A stretch of 64,000 nucleotides of DNA from Pseudomonas frederiksbergensis (GCF_003732665.1 NZ_MOBP01000002.1:124001-188000), one strand, 5' to 3'. Positions 25,290-34,216 are shown, counted from the first letter of the stretch. Notes: a model not told the origin generated them from the sequence alone. Translations and numbers: made by a program.

Positions 25290-26528
25290 TCAACGGGCGC
25301 TCGGATAAAGCCGCGCATCCGCGTCCAGGCCACGTTGCACAAACCAGGACAACGGCAGCGTCAACAACAGGGTGGCGGCCAACAGGATCACCGCAACGGG
25401 CACGCCGGTGACGTCGCCCAGACTGCCAAACAACACCGGCGCCAGCGCACCGCCGCCGATGGTGCCGGTGTAAAACACCGCGAACGCCTGCTCGCGTTTC
25501 CCCGGCCCCGCCAGATCCGGTACGGCGCCGTACAACACCGACGACGTGCCGTTCAACGCCAGCCCCAGCAGCGGCAACATCACCATCAAGCCGAAAAACG
25601 GCAGGTACACCGCCATGACGATCAGCACCGCCGTGGTGAATTCGGTCAACCACACCGTCTTCACCATGCCGATGCGCGCACCCAGATAGCCACACAGCAA
25701 CTTGCCGAACGCGCCGCCCACGAACAGCATCGTCAACGCCAGACCGATGCCGGCGGTGCCAGCGCCCTTGTCTTTCAACAGGAAGGGCAAAAAGGTCAGG
25801 AAGCCCATGCGCACCGCACTGTCCAGCGTGCCGGTCAGGATCAGTGCGCGCAGGCCGCTGGCCGAACCCTGCCCCTTGATCGCCTTCGATGCCTTGCCGG
25901 GAGCGGACACAACCTCGGCACGGGCCGGGATCAACCACCACAGCAGGCCCGCCGCCGCCAGCCCGAGCAGCCCCAGCAACGTGACACTGGCGCGCCAACT
26001 GATGACCGTCAGCAACAGGCCGATCAGCCCGGGGATCAAGGTTTTGCCGATATCCCCGGAAAAGTTGTACTGCGACAACGCCTGTTTGACCCCGCCGCCC
26101 GCCTCGTAACTGTCGGTGATCAAGGACGACGCCAGCGGGTGCTGGGTGCTGGCGCCCAACCCGCCCAACAGCAGCGCCAGCAGCAACACCGTCAACCCGC
26201 CCGCCTGCCCCGCCAGCAAATAGGCCAGGCCCGCCAGGGCCGTTCCGCCCACCAGCAGACGCTCGCGCCCCCAGCGCTTGGCGGCCCGGCTCGCCAACAG
26301 TTGGAAACCGGCCATCATCCCGGCATAGGCCCCGCGCAACAGGCCAATCTGGGCGAAACTCAGGCCGAACTGCGCCTGCCAGATCGGCAACAGCACATAG
26401 ATCACGTCGGTCAACCCGTCATGCACAGCGTGCGCGCCGCAGCCTGCCATCAGGGATCGGCGACGCACCGAAGCCTCGGCAAGGTGCGGCGTGTGGGGGG
26501 AAGCGACTTCGAGTTTCAAATCATTCAT
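25290..26528 (-). CDS. MFS exporter resembling fosmidomycin-resistance protein Fsr
   Basis: This is a 412-residue, 12-segment transporter. Its opening HAVHDGLTDVIYVLLPIWQA followed by FGLSFAQIGLL parallels the first helices of the Fsr family (HxxNDxxxxxxxxxYPLL, then SLTFMQIG), and GLGASTQHPLASSL matches its helix 4-5 region. Fsr exports the phosphonate fosmidomycin. An Fsr-like exporter inside a pepM operon is therefore a good candidate for product export and self-resistance. The ATG at 26528 is preferred to a TTG three codons upstream. The family also contains members with other substrates. Confidence 0.75.
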   Translation of the reverse strand: MNDLKLEVASPHTPHLAEASVRRRSLMAGCGAHAVHDGLTDVIYVLLPIWQAQFGLSFAQIGLLRGAYAGMMAGFQLLASRAAKRWGRERLLVGGTALAGLAYLLAGQAGGLTVLLLALLLGGLGASTQHPLASSLITDSYEAGGGVKQALSQYNFSGDIGKTLIPGLIGLLLTVISWRASVTLLGLLGLAAAGLLWWLIPARAEVVSAPGKASKAIKGQGSASGLRALILTGTLDSAVRMGFLTFLPFLLKDKGAGTAGIGLALTMLFVGGAFGKLLCGYLGARIGMVKTVWLTEFTTAVLIVMAVYLPFFGLMVMLPLLGLALNGTSSVLYGAVPDLAGPGKREQAFAVFYTGTIGGGALAPVLFGSLGDVTGVPVAVILLAATLLLTLPLSWFVQRGLDADARLYPSAR

Positions 26529-26583
26529 CGTCTTCAACGGCTGGTCAGTGGACGTGGATAGTCAGGCAGTAATGAACCTGTGA

Positions 26584-27408
26584 TCACTGCAACAACTGCG
26601 AGCAATCCTTCATCACAGTGGCTTTGCGGCGCAGGTATTCAGAAAAAATCTCCCGTGCGGTTTCGTGGTCGACCGCAATCTGCATCGCCTCGACAAACTC
26701 ATTGACCGCCGCCACGGCGTGGGCGAAATGGTTGCTCTCGGTGCCGCCGGTGTGCACGGTGACCCAGGCGACCGTGGCGCGGGCCTTGGCCTCGGGCACG
26801 CCCATGTCGCGCACGAACCATTGCTTGTACAACGGGTGGATAAACTCCACTTCGCCGTGGGTGTAGACCTCATGGATCAAGGTCGTCAGCAGGCCTTGCA
26901 ACAAATCGCGATCGCGCAGGCGGCGGGTGTCGGTCCAGTCCTTGAAGGCCTGGGCCGAAGGCAGGCAGTTTTCCTTCAACAGCCACTGGTCATCGCCGCA
27001 CAACGGCGTCGCCATGTTGTAGAACAGCTCCGAGTGCACGATGTTGCCCAGCGCGCCGAGGTCTTCGTCGGTGATCCGTTGCAGACTGCCGCAGGCCCGA
27101 TACAGCTGCTCGGCAGCCTCGGAACCCGCTTCGGAGCGCGCCAGCAAGGTAATGCGGTTGGCCAGGCCAGAGACGCTGGTGGCCGAGTTGTTGGTCTTGG
27201 ACCAACTGGCGAAAAACTTGCGCAAGGCGACCGGCGGATGGCGACGGGAGGTGAGTTGTTCGAACGCATTTTCGATGTCCACCAGTGCCTCTTCTTCCTG
27301 CCAGAACGCCTCGAACAGCGCATGTTTCAACACACTGGCCGGCATGTCGTTCAGCACTGGCTCGACGATCTTCAACAATTGGCTGTGGCGGGTCAGTACG
27401 TTACTCAT
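26584..27408 (-). CDS. Heme-oxygenase-like diiron oxidase (HDO), copy 2
   Basis: The 274-residue protein is a paralogue of the product at 23119. Aligned segments include HSELFYNMATPLCGDDQW with HSKLYYRMASAICGSDDW, and VHTGGTESNHFAHAV with VHCGAVEARHFKHAA. Candidate iron ligands E180, H219, E224 and H227 fall at the same residue numbers in both. The ATG at 27408 has AAGAGGTG 4 bases upstream. Two divergent copies in one operon suggest either two successive oxidations or a heterodimer. The substrate is unknown but is probably linked to phosphonopyruvate or phosphonoalanine. Confidence 0.78.
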   Translation of the reverse strand: MSNVLTRHSQLLKIVEPVLNDMPASVLKHALFEAFWQEEEALVDIENAFEQLTSRRHPPVALRKFFASWSKTNNSATSVSGLANRITLLARSEAGSEAAEQLYRACGSLQRITDEDLGALGNIVHSELFYNMATPLCGDDQWLLKENCLPSAQAFKDWTDTRRLRDRDLLQGLLTTLIHEVYTHGEVEFIHPLYKQWFVRDMGVPEAKARATVAWVTVHTGGTESNHFAHAVAAVNEFVEAMQIAVDHETAREIFSEYLRRKATVMKDCSQLLQ

Positions 27409-27442
27409 GGTCACCTCTTATATTCCCTTATTGGATGATGAA

Positions 27443-28654
27443 TCAGGCAGGTTCGCCGGTGCGGCCGGGACCGTTGCGGCCGCGTGCGACCGGTGTATCG
27501 GGTTTGAGGGGTTTCCAGCCGGTCAAGGCGATCAGCAGCGACAACAACTGGAAGCCAATGATCAGCGCCACACAACCTTGCCAGCCCCAGCGACTCCAGA
27601 TCATGGCCGGGACAATGGCGCCGAAGCTGCCCCCCAGGTAATAGCCCGTGAGGTACAACCCCACCGCAGCGGCCTTATTGTTTCGGGCCGTGGCGGTGAT
27701 GAAAGCATTGGCGGACGCCTGGGCCAGAAACACCCCGGTGGAACTCAGGGCCAGGCCCAGGACGATCAGCCACAGCGACGGCAACAGGGTCAGGATCGAG
27801 CCGCAGACCCCGAGCAACACCGCGCCCGTCAGCAATTCGGATTGCGGTCGCGATTTGCTCAAGCGGCCGGCAATCGGAATGACCACCAGCGCCAGCAGGA
27901 ACACCGCATAAATCGTTCCCAGTGCCGCCGCGCCCAGATTGAACGGCGCCTGGCTGAGGTACAGCCCCGCGTAAGTAAAGGTCGCCACTTGGGAAAACAA
28001 CACACAAAAACCGACGCCATAGGCAGCCAGCAAAGGCTTGCGGCACAACTCGCGAAACACTTGCGCACGAAGGGGCGCAGCCCTGGGCGCCAACACTGGA
28101 TTGGCCGGCAACAGAAAGTGGATGGCAACGCCGACGAACAGGCTGATCGCCGTCAGCAGCTCGAAGGCTTCACGCCAGCCCACATACTCCGTCATGATCC
28201 CCGACACGAAGCGCCCGGCGAAACCGCCCAACACCGTCCCCGCCACATACAGGCTGGTGATTTCAGTGACGGTGCCACCGCTCCAGCGGTCGCCGATGTA
28301 GGCTACGCTGGTGGCGAATACCACCGGGATCAACATGCCTTCGATAAAACGCCACACCAGCAACTCGGCAAAGCTGCCGGCATGGGCGGTCAACAGCGCC
28401 GGCACCGCCAGCAACAGCGCCGCGACCACAATCACCGAGCGTTGCTCGAAGCGACGGGTCAAGCGGCTGACAAAGGGCGCCGTGAGGGCGACTGCCAGTG
28501 TGGTGACCGTGATGCTCCAGCCAGCCTGGCGAGCGCTCACCTGAAAACTCAGGGCAAACTCCTGGAGGATGCTCTGGGTTGAATAGAGGTTGAGAAAAGC
28601 CGCACAGCCACACAGGAACAGGGCGACGCGAGCACTGTGCAGGCGCGAATTCAT
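27443..28654 (-). CDS. MFS transporter, YnfM-like
   Basis: The 403-residue product is a 12-segment MFS protein of the YnfM type. It opens MNSRLHSARVALFLCGCAAF then LNLYSTQSILQ, and has FIEGMLIPVVFATSVAYIGD in the region of helices 4-5. In E. coli ynfM is divergent from the LysR gene ynfL, as here. The 34-bp gap to the next gene suggests it is the first cistron of the pepM operon and not an isolated unit. It may be a second export route, or a neighbour captured by the cluster. The start at 28654 is the only Met that leaves a proper first membrane segment. Confidence 0.82.
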   Translation of the reverse strand: MNSRLHSARVALFLCGCAAFLNLYSTQSILQEFALSFQVSARQAGWSITVTTLAVALTAPFVSRLTRRFEQRSVIVVAALLLAVPALLTAHAGSFAELLVWRFIEGMLIPVVFATSVAYIGDRWSGGTVTEITSLYVAGTVLGGFAGRFVSGIMTEYVGWREAFELLTAISLFVGVAIHFLLPANPVLAPRAAPLRAQVFRELCRKPLLAAYGVGFCVLFSQVATFTYAGLYLSQAPFNLGAAALGTIYAVFLLALVVIPIAGRLSKSRPQSELLTGAVLLGVCGSILTLLPSLWLIVLGLALSSTGVFLAQASANAFITATARNNKAAAVGLYLTGYYLGGSFGAIVPAMIWSRWGWQGCVALIIGFQLLSLLIALTGWKPLKPDTPVARGRNGPGRTGEPA

Positions 28655-28684
28655 GAGACCTCTCGTGTTATCCCCGGAGGTCTT

Positions 28685-28725
28685 TATAGAATACGCAGCC
28701 GGCCGAGCACCAATACCGAATTCGG
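28685..28725 (-). promoter_or_regulatory. Predicted promoter and operator of the pepM operon
   Basis: On the minus strand TTGGTG (28713-28708) and TCTATA (28690-28685) are separated by 17 bases, a good sigma-70 layout for the operon starting at 28654. The palindrome CCGAATTCGG (28716-28725) lies just upstream of the -35 box, where a LysR activator would bind. CAATACC occurs twice beside it (28711 and 28732). Predicted by eye. Confidence 0.45.
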
Positions 28726-28749
28726 ACCGATCAATACCCAAGGAACAGG

Positions 28750-29667
28750 ATGCTTGACCTCCGCAAGTTACGTTACTTTTTGACGGTCGCCGAAGAGTTG
28801 CACTTTGGCCGCGCAGCGTTGCGCCTGCACCTGGCCCAGCCACCCTTGACCCGCCAGATTTCGGCCCTGGAAACCGAGCTGGGCTTTCGCCTGTTCGATC
28901 GCACCAGCCGCACGGTGACGCTCACGGCACAGGGCCGGCATTTCCTGCCTTACGCCCGGGCCGTCCTCGACCAGGCCAGCCTGACCGAAGTCATCGCTGG
29001 CAAACTGGCCGCCGGGGCGGCCGGTCAGTTGGCATTGGGTTACGCCAGTTCGATTGCGCTGTCGGACCTGTTCAGCCAGACCATCCAGGCCTTTGCCCAG
29101 CGCTTTCCGGACGTGCAACTGACCCTGGTGGAAAGTGCGTCCGGCACGCTTTACTCGCAAGTGGTCGATGGTCGCATCGATATCGGCATGAGTCGCCTGC
29201 AACCCGAGCGCGGGCAAACCGATGTCCAGGTGTTGTCGCTGGGTGGCGAACCCCTGGTGGCGGCGCTGTCCAGCGACAACCCGCTGGCCAGCCAGGACGA
29301 AGTCACCCTGGCACAGCTCAGCGCCTATCCCTTGATTTTGTTTCCGGCCGATTATGGCTCCGGGCTCAACGAATCCATCGCACACCTGTACCGCCACAAC
29401 GGCCTGCCCATGCGTCCGGGGCCTTCCGGGCGACAGATCACCTCGATCATCGCCCTGGTGGCCGCCGGTCAAGGCGTCGCACTGGTGCCCCAGTGCACCA
29501 AGACCCTGGCCAAAAAAGGCGTGACCTACCGCCCGCTGGCCGACCCCGAAGCCTGCGCGCAACTGCTGATACTCACGCGAACCCAAGGACGCAGCCTGCT
29601 CGTCGAAGCGTTCATGGGCGTGGTCGATGAACTGCTGCAAAGTAGCGGTAGCCCTACAGCGCAATGA
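28750..29667 (+). CDS. LysR-family regulator divergent from the pepM operon
   Basis: The 305-residue protein is a standard LysR regulator. It has LRKLRYFLTVAEELHFGRAA and LAQPPLTRQISALETELGFR in the DNA-binding domain, and an effector domain with ALVAAGQGVALVPQ near residue 240. AAGGAACAGG precedes the ATG. It faces the six-gene minus-strand operon across 95 bp containing a CCGAATTCGG palindrome, so it probably controls that operon and itself. The inducer is unknown. Confidence 0.88.
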   Translation: MLDLRKLRYFLTVAEELHFGRAALRLHLAQPPLTRQISALETELGFRLFDRTSRTVTLTAQGRHFLPYARAVLDQASLTEVIAGKLAAGAAGQLALGYASSIALSDLFSQTIQAFAQRFPDVQLTLVESASGTLYSQVVDGRIDIGMSRLQPERGQTDVQVLSLGGEPLVAALSSDNPLASQDEVTLAQLSAYPLILFPADYGSGLNESIAHLYRHNGLPMRPGPSGRQITSIIALVAAGQGVALVPQCTKTLAKKGVTYRPLADPEACAQLLILTRTQGRSLLVEAFMGVVDELLQSSGSPTAQ

Positions 29668-29892
29668 TCAGCCTCACCTTTGCCCTCAGGCTATTGGCTG
29701 CGGCTGCGCCAAAATGTCGCAGATGACTTGAAGTGGCCGGCATCATTAGGCTGTTAGGCTCCCGGGCAAGGCGACGACCTATCCTCCAATTGAGGAATCG
29801 ATCCTCGTCACTTTGATACCATGTCCGACTTTTACAGCGGGTCTGACGGTCGGATCTATCAGGTCTGCCAGTCTGCGAACAGGCGGTAACGA
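29668..29892. other. Intergenic region, nothing recognised
   Basis: The 225 bp between the LysR gene and the Sco1-like gene contain only a weak TCCTC/GAGGA inverted repeat near 29780 and presumably the copper-gene promoter. I see no gene or strong hairpin. Confidence 0.5.
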
Positions 29893-30498
29893 ATGAGTGT
29901 TTTGTTGAATCGCCGCCAGGTGATTGCCGGTATGGGGCTGTTCAGCCTGGGCATCCTGGCTGGCTGCGACACCCGAGGTGAACTGTCGTACAAATACGGC
30001 AAGGACCTGAGTAATCAGATCCTCGGGCGTACGTTCAAGTTAAAAGATACCGACGGCGACGTGAAACTGCTTTCGAGCTATCGCGGCATGATGCCAATGG
30101 TGTTCTTCGGCTTCACCCAGTGCCCGGCAGTCTGCCCCACCGCCCTGGCTCGTGCGGTGCAGATCAAGAAATTGATGGGCAAGGATGGCGATCGCCTTCA
30201 GGTCATCTTCATCACCCTGGACCCCGAACGGGATACGCCGGCGGTGCTCGACGCCTACGTCAAAACCTTCGACCCTTCATTTGTCGCCCTGTACGGGACA
30301 CTTGAAGAAACGGCAGCGACGGCGAAAGAGTTCGGTGTGTTCTACGAAAAAATCCCCAGCGGATCAACTTATACGCTGTCCCACACGGCGACGAGCTATG
30401 TTTATGACTCCAGGGGAACCCTGCGCCTTGGATTGTCTCCCTCGCTTTCCGCACAAGAGTGTACGGAAGATTTGCTCACTGTCATGGAGGTCTGCTAA
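29893..30498 (+). CDS. SCO1/SenC-family copper chaperone lipoprotein
   Basis: The 201-residue protein starts with twin arginines in NRRQVIAGMGLFSLGILAGC, so it may be Tat-exported, and the lipobox LAGC indicates a lipid anchor. The thioredoxin-like domain carries GFTQCPAVCPTALA, the CxxxC copper site, and SHTATSYVYD with the third (histidine) ligand. SCO proteins deliver copper to the CuA site of cytochrome oxidase. The next gene, a PCuAC chaperone, overlaps its stop codon by one base (TAATG), so the two are translationally coupled and form a copper-delivery pair. Confidence 0.9.
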   Translation: MSVLLNRRQVIAGMGLFSLGILAGCDTRGELSYKYGKDLSNQILGRTFKLKDTDGDVKLLSSYRGMMPMVFFGFTQCPAVCPTALARAVQIKKLMGKDGDRLQVIFITLDPERDTPAVLDAYVKTFDPSFVALYGTLEETAATAKEFGVFYEKIPSGSTYTLSHTATSYVYDSRGTLRLGLSPSLSAQECTEDLLTVMEVC

Positions 30499-30983
30499 TG
30501 AACTCAATCCTCAATCAAACCGGCATTACCCAACGCGTCAAACAAATCGTACTGGGGTTCACTCTGCTGGGACTGGCTTTCCAGGTGTCGGCCCAGACAC
30601 AGGTCGACGACGCGTGGGTTCGCGCAACCGTCGCAGGCCAACAGGCCACCGGCGCGTTCATGACCATCACGGCAAGCAGCGACAGCAAGCTGCTCAGTGT
30701 GCAGTCGCCGGTGGCTAAAACCGTGCAGATTCACCAGTCGACCATGAAGAACGACGTGATGAGCATGCAACCGGTTGAGTTCGTTGCCTTGCCTGCCGGC
30801 AAAGCGGTGGCCCTGGATCCGCACAACTATCACGTCATGCTCATTGACCTGGTTGGCCAGGTCAAAGAAGGCGACAAGGTGCCGCTGACGCTGGTTGTAG
30901 AGAATGCCAAAGGCGAAAAGGAAACCCTAAAAGTCGAAGCCCAGGCACGGCCATTGAATATGCCTGATCACAAGATGAACTGA
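30498..30983 (+). CDS. PCu(A)C-type periplasmic copper chaperone
   Basis: The 161-residue protein has a signal peptide (LGFTLLGLAFQVSAQ). The PCuAC cupredoxin-like domain follows: VDDAWVRATVAGQQATGAFM, then VQIHQSTMKNDVMSMQPVE and LDPHNYHVMLIDL, which contain the His/Met copper(I) ligands. A Met/His tail (MPDHKMN) may also bind copper. It works with the SCO1-like protein encoded just upstream in building cytochrome oxidase. Start ATG 30498 overlaps the upstream stop. Confidence 0.9.
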   Translation: MNSILNQTGITQRVKQIVLGFTLLGLAFQVSAQTQVDDAWVRATVAGQQATGAFMTITASSDSKLLSVQSPVAKTVQIHQSTMKNDVMSMQPVEFVALPAGKAVALDPHNYHVMLIDLVGQVKEGDKVPLTLVVENAKGEKETLKVEAQARPLNMPDHKMN

Positions 30984-31000
30984 AGGCCTGGCCTGTACAC

Positions 31001-31034
31001 CCGTGACGCTGCACCCGGCAGGTGGGCGTCACGG
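31001..31034 (+). terminator. Hairpin CCGTGACGC / GCGTCACGG
   Basis: A 9-bp perfect stem 18 bp after the PCuAC stop, with an inner CACC/GGTG pair. There is no U-run. It lies between convergent genes and probably serves as a terminator. Confidence 0.55.
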
Positions 31035-31082
31035 TTCATTGCAATGTCCCCCCACGTTCCTGGCCACCTGCGAACGTCAGAA

Positions 31083-32528
31083 TCAGCTGTAATCTCCCCC
31101 CGCCCGCTTGAGCATCTGCTTGCACCGCTCCGACAAGTGAAACACCCGCAGATGTTTGCCAGCCTTGTCATAGCGTTCACGCAAGGTCTTTAACGCAGCG
31201 ATGGCCGAGTAGTCGACGAAGCTCAGGTGACGGCAATCAAGTGTCACTTGCGCCGGATCATTCGCCGGATCGAACTGGTTGAGAAACGGCGCCGTTGAAG
31301 CGAAAAACAACGTGCCGTGCAGACGGTAGAGTTTGCTGCCATCGCTTTCCAGATGCGTGTCGGCGTACAACTCCCGGGCCTGGTGCCAGGCGAAGTTGAG
31401 CGCGGCAATGATGATGCCGCAGAGCACGGCGGTGGCCAGGTCGGTGAACACGGTGATAGTGGTCACGGCGATGATCACCAGCACATCGTTCAGGGGCACT
31501 TTGTTGATCACCCGCAGCGAGGCCCAGGCGAACGTCTGCTGCGACACCACGAACATCACCCCCACCAGCGCAGCCAGGGGAATACGTTCGATCAGCGGCG
31601 ACAGGAACAACACGAACAGCAGAATCATCACCCCGGCGATCACCCCCGACAGCCGCCCTCGCCCGCCGGAACTGAGGTTGATCACCGTCTGGCCGATCAT
31701 CGCGCAACCGCCCATGCCGCCGAACACCCCCGACACCACATTCGCCGCCCCCAGCGCCATACACTCGCGATCCGGGTAGCCGCGGCTCTCGGTGATTTCA
31801 TCGGTGAGGTTCAGGGTCAGCAGGGTTTCCAGCAGGCCCACCAGGGCCATCAAAATGACGTAGGGCGCGACGATGCGCAGGGTGTCCAGGGTCCACGGAA
31901 TGTCGGGCAAAGCGAACGTCGGCAAGCCGCCGGCAATGTGCGCCATGTCGCCCAACGTGCGGGTTGGCAAGCCCAGCAGATACACCGCCAACCCGACGCC
32001 AAGGATCGCCACCAACGCCGGTGGCACCGCCCGGGTCAGGCGCGGCAGCAGATAGACGATGGCCATCGTCAGCAGCACCAACCCGCTCATCACATACAGC
32101 GGCGTGCCACTGAGCCAGCTATCGCCGCTTTTGAAATGCTCCAGTTGCGCCAACGCAATGATGATCGCCAGGCCATTCACGAAACCGAGCATCACCGGGT
32201 GCGGCACCATGCGCACCAATTTGCCCAGCCGCAACAGCCCGAACGCCATCATGATCAACCCGCCCAACAACACCGTCGCCAGCAAATACTGCACACCGTG
32301 CTGCACCACCAACGCGACGATCACCACCGCCATCGACCCCGCCGCACCCGACACCATCCCCGGCCGCCCGCCGAACAGCGCGGTCAAGGTACAAATGATA
32401 AATGCACCGTACAGGCCCATCAGCGGATTGAGATGAGCGACCAGGGCAAACGCGATGCATTCGGGCAGCAACGCGAACGATGTAGTGAGCCCGGCCAGGG
32501 TATCGGCGCGCAGACGTTGTAGTTTCAT
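31083..32528 (-). CDS. SulP-family inorganic anion transporter
   Basis: The 481-residue protein is an integral membrane transporter of the SLC26/SulP family. About 11-12 membrane segments run from residue 10 to 385, with LPECIAFALVAHLNPLMGLY in the first repeat and NVVSGVFGGMGGCAMIGQTV in the second. A C-terminal STAS domain (about 395-475; VTLDCRHLSFVDYSAIAAL) is present. Members carry sulfate, bicarbonate or dicarboxylates. The substrate cannot be read from the sequence. The gene stands alone. Confidence 0.9.
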   Translation of the reverse strand: MKLQRLRADTLAGLTTSFALLPECIAFALVAHLNPLMGLYGAFIICTLTALFGGRPGMVSGAAGSMAVVIVALVVQHGVQYLLATVLLGGLIMMAFGLLRLGKLVRMVPHPVMLGFVNGLAIIIALAQLEHFKSGDSWLSGTPLYVMSGLVLLTMAIVYLLPRLTRAVPPALVAILGVGLAVYLLGLPTRTLGDMAHIAGGLPTFALPDIPWTLDTLRIVAPYVILMALVGLLETLLTLNLTDEITESRGYPDRECMALGAANVVSGVFGGMGGCAMIGQTVINLSSGGRGRLSGVIAGVMILLFVLFLSPLIERIPLAALVGVMFVVSQQTFAWASLRVINKVPLNDVLVIIAVTTITVFTDLATAVLCGIIIAALNFAWHQARELYADTHLESDGSKLYRLHGTLFFASTAPFLNQFDPANDPAQVTLDCRHLSFVDYSAIAALKTLRERYDKAGKHLRVFHLSERCKQMLKRAGGDYS

Positions 32529-32794
32529 GACTTACCTGAAAATGCGAGCCGCTGACAGGGGCTGCGGGAGTTGCGGGGAATGAGGGGTGGGGATGTTACG
32601 GAAATGGGGATGGTTGGGCCACCTATGAAGGTGGCCTTTTACAGGTTCCAAGTCGTTTTGGTTACACCTCGCCGTGAGCTACGGCAGAACACGAGTAATA
32701 GCCTGATATCCGTTGGCGGCATTGAAGCAGTGTATTGCTGTGCCGGGAATGCGATCCAGGTAAGGGAGCGTGCTCCCTCGCTGCTCATCGGGCC
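32529..32794. other. Intergenic region with a REP-like remnant
   Basis: Of these 266 bp only AGGGAGCGTGCTCCCT (32763-32778) stands out, a degenerate REP-like palindrome just after the end of the sensor kinase gene. Nothing else is recognised. Confidence 0.45.
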
Positions 32795-34216
32795 TCAATA
32801 ACCTTCCGGTGTGTCCGCCAACGGCGAGTTCGCCAGCGTGCTGCGGTTCGATCCATCGGGAATATCGAGGGTCGCCCGCAGGCCGCCTTCCGCCCGGTTC
32901 ACCAGGGTGATCCGCCCGCCCAGGCGAGTGGCGATGGTATGCACGATGGTGAGCCCCAACCCCGCGCCCTGGGCATTGCCCCGGCTGTAAAACCGTTCAA
33001 ACAAGCGCTCTTGATCCACTTCGTTGATGCCTGGTCCCTGATCTTCGACACTCAGCGAATAGAACCCGCCAGCCTGACTCAAGCGCACGGTGATGACCCC
33101 GTGTTCCGGAGAAAAATTGGCGGCGTTGGTGATCAGGTTGTTCAGGGCGATGTCGATCGCGGCCGCATCGGCGGCGACCTGGAACGAACCGTCATTGACG
33201 TCGAAGGCCAGCTCCAGATCCTTGCTCAGCAACCACGGTGTGAGCTGCACCAGGCTGTCACGCACCGCACTGGTCAGGTCGATAGTGTTCAGCAGCGGTG
33301 CCGAGGCCTTGGGTTCGAGGCGGGCCATGGTCAGCAATTGGTTGACCAGACGACTGGTGCGGTCCACCCCTGAAATCAGAAACTCCAGGGACTCTCGACG
33401 CTCCTGTTCCGTGCCGGCCTCCAGCAGGTTTTGCGCATGCACCCGCAGCACCGCCAGGGGCGTGCGCATTTCGTGGGCGGCGTCGGCAATGAACCGCCGC
33501 TCGCGGCCCAGCAGTTCCTGGATTTGCGCGAGCATGCGATTAAGCGCCGCTTGCATCGGTTCCAGTTCGCTGGGCAACGGTGCCAGTTGCAAGGGTTCCA
33601 GCGAACCGCTGTGCCGCGCCCGCAAAGTGGCGGCCATATCCGCCAGGGGCTTGAGCCCCCAACCGATGGCTAACCAGATCAGGAACGCCAGGATCAGGCT
33701 GCCCAGCACATTGGGCCCCAGGGTATGGCGCAGGATGCGGTCCACCAAGTCCGAGCGCACGTCGTCCCGCTCACCGACCCAGATCCGCAACGCGTTCTGT
33801 TTGTCTTCCAGCACGAAGGCTCGCCAGTGCCGCCCGTTCACGTCCACCACGTCGCTGAAACCGGGGATCGAGGGCGGCGACTTGAAGGACGGTGCGCTCA
33901 CGGTGTGCACCAGGACTTCGCCCTGATGATTCCAGACTTGAAAGGCAATCTTGGTTTCGTAGGGATGGCCATCGACCCTTGGCTCGGCTTCCCCCAAAGC
34001 CTTGTTGAAGGCCTGATACAGCTCAACGCGCTCTTTGCTGGCCAGCGGCATGCGCATGACGCCCTGCAACAAGCGAGCGTTCTGCGCCAGTTGGGCGTCG
34101 TAGACCTCGGCGATTTCATGGTTGCTGTCATGCAGGTTGAGCACGCTGATCAGCGCCAGCCCCGCGAGCAACAGACCGATGATCAGCGTCAGGGTCCGCC
34201 GCCGGATCGAGTTCAT
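32795..34216 (-). CDS. Two-component sensor histidine kinase (QseC-like)
   Basis: The 473-residue kinase has membrane segments at about residues 8-24 and 168-188 with a periplasmic sensor region between them. A HisKA domain with AHEMRTPLAVLRVHA (phosphorylated histidine) follows, then an ATPase domain with NNLITNAANFSP (N box), VEDQGPGI (G1) and GAGLGLTIV (G2). It overlaps the response regulator gene by four bases and is the last gene of a seven-gene operon with biosynthesis-like enzymes. The stimulus is unknown, but could be the product of that operon. Confidence 0.9.
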   Translation of the reverse strand: MNSIRRRTLTLIIGLLLAGLALISVLNLHDSNHEIAEVYDAQLAQNARLLQGVMRMPLASKERVELYQAFNKALGEAEPRVDGHPYETKIAFQVWNHQGEVLVHTVSAPSFKSPPSIPGFSDVVDVNGRHWRAFVLEDKQNALRIWVGERDDVRSDLVDRILRHTLGPNVLGSLILAFLIWLAIGWGLKPLADMAATLRARHSGSLEPLQLAPLPSELEPMQAALNRMLAQIQELLGRERRFIADAAHEMRTPLAVLRVHAQNLLEAGTEQERRESLEFLISGVDRTSRLVNQLLTMARLEPKASAPLLNTIDLTSAVRDSLVQLTPWLLSKDLELAFDVNDGSFQVAADAAAIDIALNNLITNAANFSPEHGVITVRLSQAGGFYSLSVEDQGPGINEVDQERLFERFYSRGNAQGAGLGLTIVHTIATRLGGRITLVNRAEGGLRATLDIPDGSNRSTLANSPLADTPEGY

